Shown piece by piece: positions 1 through 8,292 of a stretch of DNA of 64,000 nucleotides. Within the stretch, counting starts at the first letter, position 1. Each line of letters opens with the position of its first letter. Made by a program: the position numbers and the translations under genes. Under the pieces are notes generated by a model, which worked only from the letters and a program-made list of their open reading frames with translations, did not search any database and was not told where the DNA came from. The DNA is from Planctomycetaceae bacterium (GTDB lineage: Bacteria; Planctomycetota; Planctomycetia; Planctomycetales; Planctomycetaceae). The stretch is from contig JACCRE010000195.1 of NCBI GenBank assembly GCA_013813775.1, positions 1 to 64,000 on the forward strand, given 5' to 3'.

Positions 1-207
1 ATCGGCGACAGCGGCCGCGGCCGCGACCGGCAGGCCGCAGAGAACCGCCGCGGCTCCGACGGGCAATGCCGCGAGCGGCGCGATCGAACCCCCCAGGCCC
101 GCAAGGGCTGCGGTGGCCGCGCCGGAAACCAAAATGTCTTCTCGGGAGGTCTTGGTGGGGGCCATCGCCAACGTCTCACGCAACTTGATAAAGGGGTGGT
201 CGCTCAC
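1..207 (-). CDS. Small hydrophobic membrane protein, 3' end beyond the window
   Basis: A GTG start at 207 overlaps the TGA stop of the response-regulator gene in a 4-base GTGA junction, so the two are probably translationally coupled. The frame stays open for 69 codons to the window edge. The first 23 residues are polar (VSDHPFIKLRETLA, then a Thr/Lys/Arg stretch). The rest is almost entirely Ala, Gly, Leu, Val and Pro, as in one or two membrane helices. I recognise no family. Its position behind a kinase/regulator pair suggests a target or accessory membrane component, which is inference. Only the N-terminal part is visible. Confidence 0.5.
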   Translation of the reverse strand, partial: MSDHPFIKLRETLAMAPTKTSREDILVSGAATAALAGLGGSIAPLAALPVGAAAVLCGLPVAAAAAVAD

Positions 208-626
208 AGCGACGCGATAGTTCCATGTGTCGTCGCGACGGCGACGGACTCCGCGACGGCGGCGTCCTGCAGCATGTCGGCGACGGCGCCGGCCAGCTCC
301 CTCGGGCTGAAAGGCTTCGCGAACAGACGGAATCGGCCGAATTCCGCTTCGAGCGCCGCTTCGTTGATTTCGAAGCCTTTCGCGGTCAGTAGAACGACGG
401 GAAGCCTTGAATCACCCTCACGAATGAGACGGATCAGGCTCAGCCCGTCGAGCCTCGGCATCTGAAGATCGGTGACCAACATGTCCGGGCGTGCGGCGCA
501 GTACGCCTCCCAGGCGGCTTGGCCGTCGTGGCACGTCTGCACGTCGAAACCGCATTTCGTCAGCTTCATACCGACGGCCTTCGTGATCGGGAACTCGTCG
601 TCGCAGATGAGGATGCGTGAGGTCAT
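204..626 (-). CDS. Response regulator, single receiver domain
   Basis: A 140-residue stand-alone REC domain. Acidic residues D9 and D10 (ICDDE) and the phospho-acceptor D53 (VTDLQMPRLDG) are present, as are the conserved Thr81 (LLTAKG) and Lys104 (FAKPFSP). There is no output domain, so it should act by protein contact, as CheY/Spo0F-type regulators do. The open frame extends upstream, but the ATG at 626 gives the normal receiver start MTSRILICDDE. It lies 82 bases downstream of a histidine kinase on the same strand and is presumably phosphorylated by it. Its stop overlaps the start of the next gene. Confidence 0.9.
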   Translation of the reverse strand: MTSRILICDDEFPITKAVGMKLTKCGFDVQTCHDGQAAWEAYCAARPDMLVTDLQMPRLDGLSLIRLIREGDSRLPVVLLTAKGFEINEAALEAEFGRFRLFAKPFSPRELAGAVADMLQDAAVAESVAVATTHGTIASL

Positions 627-676
627 GGCTGGTCTCTTGCGAGAGAGTGGCTGTCGGTCTCGGCGCGAGTTCCCCG

Positions 677-693
677 CTCTCCCCAAGGGAGAG
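677..693. repeat. Short inverted repeat in the kinase-regulator gap
   Basis: A 7-base perfect stem (ctctccc/gggagag) with a 3-base loop sits in the 82-base gap between the kinase and regulator genes. It resembles the core of the larger repeat pair at 43689-43844. It may be a degenerate copy of that family and could shape the mRNA between the two genes; the latter is inference. Confidence 0.4.
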
Positions 694-708
694 GGGGTGC
701 TGTGAGCG

Positions 709-2166
709 CTATGTCGTTTCAATGGTTTTTTTAGCCGCGTCGCGGCGAGGCAGTTTGTCGAGATGTCCGAACGGCAGTGAGATCGTGAAGGTCGAGCCGG
801 TGTCGACCTCGGTTTGCACCGTGATCGAGCCGTTGTGCAGATCGGTGACGATGTACTTGACGAGCGCAAGTCCCAGTCCGGTGCCGGCCGCCGCGGAGTT
901 GTTCCTCGGAACGCGATAGAAACGTTCGAACAACCGGGGCAGGCACTCCGCCGGGATGCCCATGCCGGAGTCCTTGACTTCGATCACGCATCGGTCGCCG
1001 GCGAGTCGACTCCGCAGCCGGACCTCGCCTCCCGCCGGCGTGTATTTGACGGCGTTCGAGAGCAGATTGATGACCGCCTGGCGCAGCAGGTCTTTGTCGG
1101 CGTGCACCGCGAGGTACAGGTCGCTCAGCTCGGGAAGGAGGCGGATGTTCTTCTCCTCAGCGAGGTGACGCACCGTTTCGATGGCCGGCTGAAGCACATC
1201 GTTCAGCTCGCAATCGTCGCGCTGGACCTTCACCACGCCGCTTTGGATGCGGGCGAGGTTCAACATATTGTTGACGAGCCGCGTGAGTCGATCGACCTGG
1301 CTGTCGATGAAGCTGCAGAGTTCCGCGCGTTCCTCGTCGGTCTCGGCGTCGCCGTCTCGAAGCAGTTCGGTATAGGCGCGAATGCTCGCCATCGGCGTTT
1401 TGAGTTCGTGACACACGCTCGACACGAATTCGGCATGTCGCTGCCGCTCGGCCGTTTCGTGCTGAACGTCGTCGATCTGCACCGACGTGCCCAGTAGCTG
1501 GCCGTCGTCGTCCGTGATCGGTCGCACCACGGCGCGATGCGTCACGCCCGCGGCGCCGTCGACCGAGAACTCGACGGTTCGCGACGCGCCCAGCGGTCGA
1601 TCGAGAACCTGCCGAATCGCCTGTACGACCGGAGGAATCTCGCTGAGCTCGCTCTCGGTGAGCGTTCCCGTCTTTCGTGCGGCGGTTTCTTCGGGCCGGA
1701 AGAGGCGTCCGGCGGCCGGATTCGCGTGCAAGACTCTGCCGGAGGCGTCGGTGAGAATGACCGGCTCACTCGTCGCGTCGATCGTGCCGACGAAATGTCG
1801 CAGACGGCGACGGTTCAGATGAACCCTCGCTTCGAGCTCGGTTTTCGCCTGTGCGGCGACCGCGGCCCGTTGTTCCAGTTCTTCGATTTGCAGCAGTGCC
1901 TCAGCGAGCAACGGTCTGAAGACGCCGGCCTGATAACCGATTTCGCCGCGCAGTTCGGGACGACGAAGCTGCGCGCTCGCGTCTCGCCGAAATCGCTCGA
2001 CCACCCATCCCAGCAAGATCGCATCGGCGAGACAGACCGCGAACACGGTCGCCGCCGCCAGAGGGCCGAACATCCAGCCCGCCACCGGCGCGAGCGCAAG
2101 TCCGCACGCCGCCGACGGCACGACAAGCGCAGCCCATATCGGTTTCTGGACTGCTCGGTCTGACAT
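709..2166 (-). CDS. Membrane sensor histidine kinase with PAS domain
   Basis: A 485-residue kinase. Two hydrophobic helices (about residues 9-32 and 34-55) anchor it in the membrane. A coiled stretch follows (about 90-125), then a PAS domain (about 120-235). The HisKA domain carries phospho-acceptor H253 in CHELKTPMAS. The HATPase_c domain shows the N box (NLLSNAVKYT, N371), G1 (DSGMGIP), the F box (LFERFYRVP) and G2 (GTGLGLAL). All catalytic boxes are intact. No large periplasmic sensor is present between the helices, so the signal is probably read in the membrane or by the PAS domain. The single-domain regulator downstream is the likely partner. Confidence 0.92.
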   Translation of the reverse strand: MSDRAVQKPIWAALVVPSAACGLALAPVAGWMFGPLAAATVFAVCLADAILLGWVVERFRRDASAQLRRPELRGEIGYQAGVFRPLLAEALLQIEELEQRAAVAAQAKTELEARVHLNRRRLRHFVGTIDATSEPVILTDASGRVLHANPAAGRLFRPEETAARKTGTLTESELSEIPPVVQAIRQVLDRPLGASRTVEFSVDGAAGVTHRAVVRPITDDDGQLLGTSVQIDDVQHETAERQRHAEFVSSVCHELKTPMASIRAYTELLRDGDAETDEERAELCSFIDSQVDRLTRLVNNMLNLARIQSGVVKVQRDDCELNDVLQPAIETVRHLAEEKNIRLLPELSDLYLAVHADKDLLRQAVINLLSNAVKYTPAGGEVRLRSRLAGDRCVIEVKDSGMGIPAECLPRLFERFYRVPRNNSAAAGTGLGLALVKYIVTDLHNGSITVQTEVDTGSTFTISLPFGHLDKLPRRDAAKKTIETT

Positions 2167-2640
2167 GACTACGCTCCGTAGAAGTCACCGGGCGGTGCCC
2201 GAGGGGATGTCAGGCAAAACATAGGTCATGGTCGCGCGATGGGTGGAAACCCTCGGGGGGATGCGGGGTCAGAAAACGTCGCACTCTCCGCCTATCCGTT
2301 TCGCAAGGCCGGAGCGATGCGACCGACCTTTCGGTCACCTCTCACCGAACCGTCGCAAACGTCATACGACCGCAAGGAATCTCTCGCAGTGGCGTCAAAT
2401 GCCGCCGCCTGAAGCCGAATCGTGTGGCCGCAGCCATCGCGACTTTCGTCTCACTGACGCAGCGTCGGCCGCCAGAGTTTTCGCAATCCGCGTCGTCGGA
2501 CGAGCGATCGCCTGTTCGCGGATTCACTTCCGGGAGTCGGCGTTCTTAAGTTGCAACGCCGCCGGCATCGTCGGAAAATGCGTCCGCCGCCGCAGCCTCC
2601 GCGGCGAATGCGCCGGCCGACGAAGACCAAATCGACGAGC
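2167..2640. other. Gene-free stretch between divergent genes
   Basis: This 474-base space separates the divergently transcribed kinase and hydrolase genes. Frames through it give Arg/Pro-rich translations with no family resemblance, so I call no gene. It must hold the promoters of both flanking genes, but I see no box pair good enough to place. No repeat or tRNA was recognised. Confidence 0.5.
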
Positions 2641-3756
2641 ATGACCGCTCCCTTCGCCTCGAAACACGCTGCCGACCGCGCAGGCACGAAAGCCTTCCCG
2701 CCGTTCAGACCTCACCCGCTTCTGAAAAGCGGCCACGCCCAGACGATCGCAGCGAGTTACCTGCACGGCGCTCCGAAAGTTCGCACGGCCGAACGCGACC
2801 ATCGCGTGCGACTCGACGACGGCGATCATGTCGTGCTGCACGACGACCGACCCGCCGGCTGGGGGCCGGGCGATCCGACCGCCGTGCTGCTGCACGGTCT
2901 CGCGGGCTGTCATCGCAGCACCTATATGGTGCGGGCGACTCGCAAGCTGAACGCGGAAAACGTGCGCACGTTCCGCATGGATTACCGCACCTGCGGCGCG
3001 GCACGGGAGCTGGCGACTCGCCCGTATCACGCCGGCCAGAGCGGCGACGTGCTCGCCGCGTTGCGGTTCATCGCCCGGTTGTGTCCCGGTTCGCCGCTGA
3101 ATCTCATCGGTTATTCGATGGGGGGCAACGTCGCGCTCAAGACGCTCGGCGAGAACCCGGGGGCGCTGCCCGACGAGATGCACCGCGCCGTCACCATCAA
3201 TCCGGCGATCGACCTCGCCGTCTGCTGCGATTTTCTGACGGGGCCGATGCAACGGCTCTACGACCGTCACTTCGCCCGGCACCTCACTCGGCATGTCACG
3301 GGACATTCGGCCTTCGCCGAGGTCAGCCGCCACCTTCTCGAATCGCCGGTCGTGCGCATTCGCGATTTCGACGAGCGATTCACCGTGCCCCGCTGGGGCT
3401 TCGACGGCATCGAGGACTATTACCGCACCGCGAGTTCGGCGCAATTCATCAAGCAGATCGAGGTGCCGACCCTGATCCTGCACAGTCGCGATGATCCCCT
3501 CATTCCGGGCCATCTGTTCGAGACGCTCGATCGCTCGGAGTGCGTGGCGCTCTACCTGAGCGATCACGGCGGCCACCTCGGGTTCATCGGTGTCCGCGGC
3601 GTCGATCCCGACCGCCGCTGGATGGACTGGCGCATCGTCGATTGGCTGACCGGCCGCGTCGGCATCAGCGACGTGCCGCAATCGTCGCATCGCGGCTGGC
3701 GTCTGAGCATCTCACCGCCGACGGCGATCGGAGCGCCCAGCCTGACGGCGCCGTAA
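2641..3756 (+). CDS. Alpha/beta hydrolase, YheT/ABHD1-3 family
   Basis: A 371-residue alpha/beta-hydrolase. It has the family N-terminal motif PHPLLKSGHAQTI (residues 25-37), the oxyanion segment LLHGLAGC (83-90) and the nucleophile elbow GYSMGG with Ser159. The acid is in HSRDDPLIP and the catalytic His in SDHGGHLGF. YheT-like enzymes are putative esterases or lipases of unknown substrate. The ATG at 2641 was chosen because the residues before it in the open frame are a compositionally odd Arg/Pro-rich tail. No membrane segment or signal peptide is visible, so it is probably cytoplasmic. Confidence 0.88.
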   Translation: MTAPFASKHAADRAGTKAFPPFRPHPLLKSGHAQTIAASYLHGAPKVRTAERDHRVRLDDGDHVVLHDDRPAGWGPGDPTAVLLHGLAGCHRSTYMVRATRKLNAENVRTFRMDYRTCGAARELATRPYHAGQSGDVLAALRFIARLCPGSPLNLIGYSMGGNVALKTLGENPGALPDEMHRAVTINPAIDLAVCCDFLTGPMQRLYDRHFARHLTRHVTGHSAFAEVSRHLLESPVVRIRDFDERFTVPRWGFDGIEDYYRTASSAQFIKQIEVPTLILHSRDDPLIPGHLFETLDRSECVALYLSDHGGHLGFIGVRGVDPDRRWMDWRIVDWLTGRVGISDVPQSSHRGWRLSISPPTAIGAPSLTAP

Positions 3757-3767
3757 TGCCGTTTTCG

Positions 3768-4028
3768 TCAGATCACGGCCGACGTTTCTGATTCCGACGC
3801 CGTCGTGCTGCACGGGACGGGAACCCGTCGTCTGCGGAATGGATGAACGAACTGCCGGAGCCAACCAGCGGGCATCTCGCTTCCGCCGCATAGCCCGTAC
3901 ACCTTCGGCCAGCGGTCGGGCAGGTGATACGTTCCGAACAGCAGATCCCACACCGGCGTGTGCACCGCCTCCGATCTCTCAGAGCCTGTGCCGTGGTCGA
4001 TCTTGCGCGAGCCGGCAGGGTGACTCAT
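3768..4028 (-). pseudogene. C-terminal remnant of a sterol desaturase/fatty acid hydroxylase
   Basis: An 86-codon frame whose ATG overlaps the sulfatase stop (ATGA, 4025-4028). Its middle part (PVWDLLFGTYHLP, then WPKVYGL and GWLRQFVHPFRRRR) matches the end of the fatty-acid hydroxylase/sterol desaturase superfamily. There a Trp-Asp-x-x-Phe-Gly-Thr segment follows the last His box. Family members run about 250-350 residues and need eight or more metal-binding His. All of that part is missing here. The first 20 codons look unrelated. I read it as a gene fragment that happens to be translationally coupled, not a functional enzyme. Confidence 0.6.
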
Positions 4029-5383
4029 GACGCCGGCTTCGCGTTCGCGGCTTTCTTCTTCGCCCCAAGATCCTTCGGCCACAAGGGCGAGTCGCTCCGG
4101 GCCTCGCGGAGCAGCCTTTCCATCGCGGCGATCTCATCGGGATGCGTCGCGGCGACGTCGTTCGTCTCTCCCGGATCGGCCGCGAGATCATAGAGTTCCA
4201 GCGCCGCGTTCGGCCCGGGTCGCACGGCCTTCCACTGGCCCTGGATCGCCGCCTGGCTGAACTTGCCTTCGTGCAGCTCCCAATACAGGTAGTCATGCCG
4301 TGGAGCCTCGCCTCCCAGCAACGCCGGCACGACCGACAGACCGTCTAACTGAGCGTGTTCGGGAAGGCTCGTCCCCGCCAGCTCGGCGAAGGTCGGCAGC
4401 ACGTCCCAGAAAGTCCAGACTTCGTCGCTCACTTTCCCCGCCGGCACCACGTCCGGCCAGCGGACGATCATCGGCACGCGCAAGCCGCCTTCGTACATGC
4501 TCCGCTTAATGTCGCGCAGCGGTCCCGAGCTGTGAAAGAAGTCCTTCGCGGCCCCGTGATCGCTCGTGAAGAACACGATCGTTTTCTCGTCGAGTTGCAG
4601 CTCTTTCAGCAAGTCGAGCAGCCGGCCGACGTCGCCGTCGAGCCGCGAGACCATCGCCGCATACGTCTTCTCTTGTTCCGTGAGCGGCCGACCCTCGAAG
4701 GTCGCGTCGTCATAGGCCGAGGCGTCGGGAACCTGGTACTTCCCGTGCGGGATCGTAAAGGGCAGATAGAGAAAGAAGGTCTCATCCCGCTTCTCACGGA
4801 CCCAGGCCAGGGCATCGGCCATCAGCAGATCCTGCGAGTAGGTCTTGCCGTCGAGCGCGATGCGTCGATCGTCGTCGTAGAGGTAGTCGGTGTAATACTC
4901 ATGGGCATGTCGCTGGCAGTTGTAGCCGTAGAAGTGATCGAAGCCGCGCTTCAGCGGATCGCCGGTCGAGCCGAACACGCCCAGCCCCCACTTGCCGATG
5001 CAGGCGGTCGCGTAGCCGGCGTCCTTCATGATTTGCGGCAGCGTGACGTACCCTTCCGGCAGGGGCATCTGCCCTTCGGGCTGCAACTCACGGTTCGCCC
5101 GGATCGGAGCGTGGCCGGTGTGCAGCCCCGTCATCAGCACGCAGCGGGTGGGGGCGCACACGCTCGTGCCGGCGTAGGCATGCGTGAAGCGCAGGCCTTC
5201 AGACGCCATCGCATCGAGACGCGGCGTCTGGATGACATTTCCGCCGTAGCAGCCGAGGTCCGCATAGCCCAGATCATCCGCGAGGATGAACACGATGTTC
5301 GGCTTGGCCGCTTCGGCGGCGAAAGTCGTTGACAGGCACGCAATCCATGCAAATGAGGCCAGCGCGAGGCGGCGAACGCTCAT
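4025..5383 (-). CDS. Secreted arylsulfatase-type sulfatase
   Basis: A 452-residue sulfatase (family S1 type) with an N-terminal signal peptide (about residues 1-22, ending TTFAAEA). Metal ligands D36 and D37 lie in ILADDLGYADLG. The formylglycine motif C-A-P-T-R is at 76-80, so C76 is the residue oxidised by FGE or anSME. GKWGLG (about 133-138) and FFTSDHGA (second metal-site Asp/His) follow. It should hydrolyse sulfate esters in the periplasm, probably of sulfated polysaccharide; the substrate cannot be told. Its start shares one base with the stop of the upstream membrane glycosyltransferase (TGATG), so they are probably cotranscribed. Confidence 0.93.
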   Translation of the reverse strand: MSVRRLALASFAWIACLSTTFAAEAAKPNIVFILADDLGYADLGCYGGNVIQTPRLDAMASEGLRFTHAYAGTSVCAPTRCVLMTGLHTGHAPIRANRELQPEGQMPLPEGYVTLPQIMKDAGYATACIGKWGLGVFGSTGDPLKRGFDHFYGYNCQRHAHEYYTDYLYDDDRRIALDGKTYSQDLLMADALAWVREKRDETFFLYLPFTIPHGKYQVPDASAYDDATFEGRPLTEQEKTYAAMVSRLDGDVGRLLDLLKELQLDEKTIVFFTSDHGAAKDFFHSSGPLRDIKRSMYEGGLRVPMIVRWPDVVPAGKVSDEVWTFWDVLPTFAELAGTSLPEHAQLDGLSVVPALLGGEAPRHDYLYWELHEGKFSQAAIQGQWKAVRPGPNAALELYDLAADPGETNDVAATHPDEIAAMERLLREARSDSPLWPKDLGAKKKAANAKPAS

Positions 5384-6942
5384 CAGGAAGTATCCGGCGC
5401 AGAAGGAACATGTCGGCGCCGGTCGAAACAGGCGGCAACGTCACCGTAGCGGCCACCGAGCAGGCGTGCAATCGACGCGGATTCTGCAAATGCGCAGCGT
5501 TCAGCGCAGGGTGTTGGCGTCGGTGAGACAGTCCAAAGCGACTGTCGGGCGGCCTTCATCGTGGGAGCGCTGACCGGCGGGGAGACCTTGGCGATCATCG
5601 CGGCGGTCGCATTCGGCAGCGTCAGCGCGAGCAGTGCGTACGAGAGCACGGCCATCGTGTCGAACTTGTACGTGAGCAGCACGTGCGCGAGGTCGCGGCC
5701 GATCACCTCCCTGTGGAAGAACAGAATCGGAATCGCCGCGAAAACGGGAACCCACTTCCGCCATCCGTTCGACGCCGTTGCGCTCAATCGCTCGCGAGCG
5801 ACGAGGTACGCGCAGGGCAAAGCCATCACCAGATGCTGCCTCCAGCACAAGGGGGACATGATGGCGACGAACAGGCACGCGACCGCCCACTCGGGCGCGA
5901 AATCGGCATTCGCGAGCGGCGTCTCCCAAGGCCGTCGCATTCTCCATGCGATGACCGCTCCCAAGGCAAGCACGACTCCCATGACTGTCGCCGCCGCGAC
6001 TCGTTCCGACATCCTTCCGAACTGGAAGAACAAGGGATGATCGACGTGCAACGAATGTCCCGGCGGATATGTCCGCAGATAGCGTGCGATCAACGCCTTC
6101 AGGCTGACGTTCTGCGGCTTCGGCTGCTCAATGCCGGGCGCCGAGGGATACGCCTGCTGATTCCGCAGGATTCCGGCCGCGCGAGAGAACCAGGTCCGCT
6201 GCGCCGCGACCGTTTCCTGCCATCCGAGGTACGTCGCGGGCAGCGTCGAGAGAACGATCGTGAATACGATCGTCCAGCCAGCCGCACGCCATTCCCGCTT
6301 CCAAATCAAGAGCGGCAGAAACAATAGCGGCGCGGCCTTGTAGACGATCGCGAACCCCAGCCAGAAGCCGCTGAGCCTTTTCCAGCCATGCGCGAACGCG
6401 TAGCCCGCTGACGTCAGAAAGAACAGCAAGAGCAGTTGCAACCCGCATTCGTCGAGATCGCGGATGATGAACGGCAACAGCACTGCGACGGTCCAACCGA
6501 TCGCCGCCGTTCGCTTGTTCGCGGCCATCGGTACGGCTCGGGCCGCCAGTTCACCCCACATCCGCAACGTCACGCCCAGCGAAACGATCGCGGCGACGTA
6601 GCAGAGGGCGCGGCCTGTGTAATACTCGATCGAGGCGAAGCTCGCGTTCATCCACAAGCGCCCCAGCGGATAGAACGCCGTGGCCCCGTCCGACTTGAAC
6701 GGCTCGCCTTCCAGAAAGAACCGGCCGTACTCGAGGTGCACGTTGTAATCGTTCGTCCGCACGAAGACCGCGCGATAGCCTTGCACGAGCACGACGACTG
6801 CCGCGACGCCGATCAGCACACGTGTCAGAACGGGCGGCTGGGTGAGACTGCGAACGAAACGGGCTGCGGTCGCCAAAGCGGCCTCCTGCCGGCGGGCGAA
6901 AGATGCGGCGGAAAGGTAAATCGCGCCGGGCGATGCGGTCAA
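5383..6942 (-). CDS. GT87-type membrane glycosyltransferase
   Basis: A 519-residue polytopic protein with about nine to eleven hydrophobic helices. It fits the GT87 (former DUF2029) GT-C family, polyprenyl-phosphate-dependent mannosyltransferases. The first external loop carries the expected Asp (D65 in RTNDYNVHLEYGRFFLEG). The helix pair around GFWLGFAIVYKAAPLLFLPLL has the family Gly/Lys-x-x-Pro pattern. The last 60 or so residues are polar, Arg/Ser-rich and unlike the family; I cannot tell whether they are an extension or read-through of a weakened stop. Divergent from the GGCT gene, 50 bases away. Confidence 0.8.
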   Translation of the reverse strand: MTASPGAIYLSAASFARRQEAALATAARFVRSLTQPPVLTRVLIGVAAVVVLVQGYRAVFVRTNDYNVHLEYGRFFLEGEPFKSDGATAFYPLGRLWMNASFASIEYYTGRALCYVAAIVSLGVTLRMWGELAARAVPMAANKRTAAIGWTVAVLLPFIIRDLDECGLQLLLLFFLTSAGYAFAHGWKRLSGFWLGFAIVYKAAPLLFLPLLIWKREWRAAGWTIVFTIVLSTLPATYLGWQETVAAQRTWFSRAAGILRNQQAYPSAPGIEQPKPQNVSLKALIARYLRTYPPGHSLHVDHPLFFQFGRMSERVAAATVMGVVLALGAVIAWRMRRPWETPLANADFAPEWAVACLFVAIMSPLCWRQHLVMALPCAYLVARERLSATASNGWRKWVPVFAAIPILFFHREVIGRDLAHVLLTYKFDTMAVLSYALLALTLPNATAAMIAKVSPPVSAPTMKAARQSLWTVSPTPTPCAERCAFAESASIARLLGGRYGDVAACFDRRRHVPSAPDTS

Positions 6943-6992
6943 GCCGAAGCCTGGGCTTGCATACGGGCCATGAAACCCGCCCTAATGCGGCG

Positions 6993-7367
6993 ATGACGCC
7001 TCAAATCGACGACCATTTGCCGCTGTTCGCCTTCGGCACGCTGCGTCGGGGGCACGTGAATCACCATTATCTGGCCGGTCGTTACGAACGGGTAATTGCG
7101 GCCCGACTGCCCGACTACGCGGTGGTCGCCCCGCTGATGATTGACCGGAGCCACGGTGGAAGCGTTCCAGGCGAACTCTTCTTTCTCAGGCCCGGTGTTT
7201 ACGAGGCGGCGATGGCGGACTGCGACGAACTTGAGGGCGTCACGCCGCGACTGTCGCGGTATGCGACGTATCAGCGGCGACGCGTGACCGTCCTGACGGA
7301 TCAGGGATCGTTCGAGGCCTGGGCCTACGTGCGGCCGACGACGCATTATCGCTTTGTCACAGCCTGA
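6993..7367 (+). CDS. Gamma-glutamylcyclotransferase-fold (AIG2-like) protein
   Basis: A 124-residue GGCT-like protein. The N-terminal FAFGTLRRGHVNHHYL is the family's substrate loop ([YF]GTL followed by a basic residue). A conserved acidic segment (DCDELEGV) lies near residue 80, where the catalytic Glu is expected. Members cyclise gamma-glutamyl amines or peptides to 5-oxoproline. The substrate here is unknown. The ATG at 6993 is preferred: longer versions add a basic, unrelated leader that runs into the opposite gene's promoter. Confidence 0.75.
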   Translation: MTPQIDDHLPLFAFGTLRRGHVNHHYLAGRYERVIAARLPDYAVVAPLMIDRSHGGSVPGELFFLRPGVYEAAMADCDELEGVTPRLSRYATYQRRRVTVLTDQGSFEAWAYVRPTTHYRFVTA

Positions 7368-7375
7368 TTTGGGGC

Positions 7376-7442
7376 GCCACTGGCTCCGCCAGTGCGAAGG
7401 GCGATCGACGTTCTCCTGAAAAGCACTGGCGGAGCCAGTGGC
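7376..7442. repeat. Perfect 20-base inverted repeat
   Basis: Arms at 7376-7395 and 7423-7442 are exact reverse complements (left arm gccactggctccgccagtgc), separated by 27 bases. Each arm contains its own small palindrome (ctggc/gccag). It lies just after the GGCT stop and before the convergent pgsA gene. It could form a cruciform or serve as a terminator, although no T-tract follows. The design fits a REP-like interspersed element. Confidence 0.75.
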
Positions 7443-7581
7443 ACCCTGCCCCTATTTCTGACTGTGACTTCGCATTATCGCTTCTCGGTGGAATAGCGGC
7501 GCGACACGCCGTGTCGCGTTTGAGCGACGCCGCGCGAGCCGCGAAACACCGGCGACTCGGTGAGGCGCACCACTCGTCTGA

Positions 7582-8241
7582 TCACGCCCGAGCCAGATGA
7601 TCGCGCAGGGCACGCATCGCTCGCATGAAATAGGCAATGCCGCTGTACGCCGTAAAGGCCGTCATGCCCCAAAGCAGCAGGTCGCGAAACGTCTGGAAGG
7701 CCGGGTAGACGATGAACAGTCGCGACATCGACAGCAAGGCGACCGTCACGGCGATGCACTGCAAAACCATTTTCAGTTTGCCGGTCCTGTCGGCCGAGAA
7801 GTCGATGCCGTGCTGCTCCATAAAGCCGCGCAGGCTCGTCACGAACATCTCGCGGCCGAGCACGATCAGCACCATCCATGCGCTGACGCCGGCATCATGC
7901 CGCATCAGAAACAAAAACGCCCCGCCGACGATGATCTTATCGACGAACGGATCCATGATGCGACCGAGCGTCGTCACCTGACCGTACTTCCGCGCGAAGT
8001 AGCCGTCGAGAAAGTCGGTCGAGGCGGCGACGACGAACAAGACCGCCGAAGACATCCACCAGCCGGGATAACCGATCATCGCGAACAGCATGATCGCCAG
8101 AATGAGCCGGCTGAGCGTGATCGCGTTCGGGATATTGAGGCTGCGACGATCGATCGGAGCGGGAGCGAGCCGCACCGACGGACCAAATCCTGGTCCTGGC
8201 GGCTGCACGGCTGCATCGTCTCGCTCATTCACCGTCGCCAT
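7582..8241 (-). CDS. pgsA: CDP-diacylglycerol--glycerol-3-phosphate 3-phosphatidyltransferase
   Basis: A 219-residue CDP-alcohol phosphatidyltransferase. It makes phosphatidylglycerol phosphate from CDP-diacylglycerol and glycerol 3-phosphate in the inner membrane. The full signature D-G-x2-A-R-x8-G-x3-D-x3-D is present as D79, G80, A83, R84, G93, D97 and D101. NIPNAITLSRLILA (36-49) is the usual start of the catalytic core. About five or six membrane helices are visible. The first 35 residues are a polar Pro-rich extension. It lies 51 bases downstream of rimO on the same strand. Confidence 0.92.
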   Translation of the reverse strand: MATVNERDDAAVQPPGPGFGPSVRLAPAPIDRRSLNIPNAITLSRLILAIMLFAMIGYPGWWMSSAVLFVVAASTDFLDGYFARKYGQVTTLGRIMDPFVDKIIVGGAFLFLMRHDAGVSAWMVLIVLGREMFVTSLRGFMEQHGIDFSADRTGKLKMVLQCIAVTVALLSMSRLFIVYPAFQTFRDLLLWGMTAFTAYSGIAYFMRAMRALRDHLARA

Positions 8242-8292
8242 GACTCACTTCGCCCCGGTGAGCACTGCCTCGCGTCCGCATCGGCGAAATCG

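Noticed and set aside
2228-2644. 138-codon frame between the kinase and the YheT-like gene
   Set aside because: Arg/Ser/Ala-rich translation without strand or helix pattern; it merges into the hydrolase start region in another frame.
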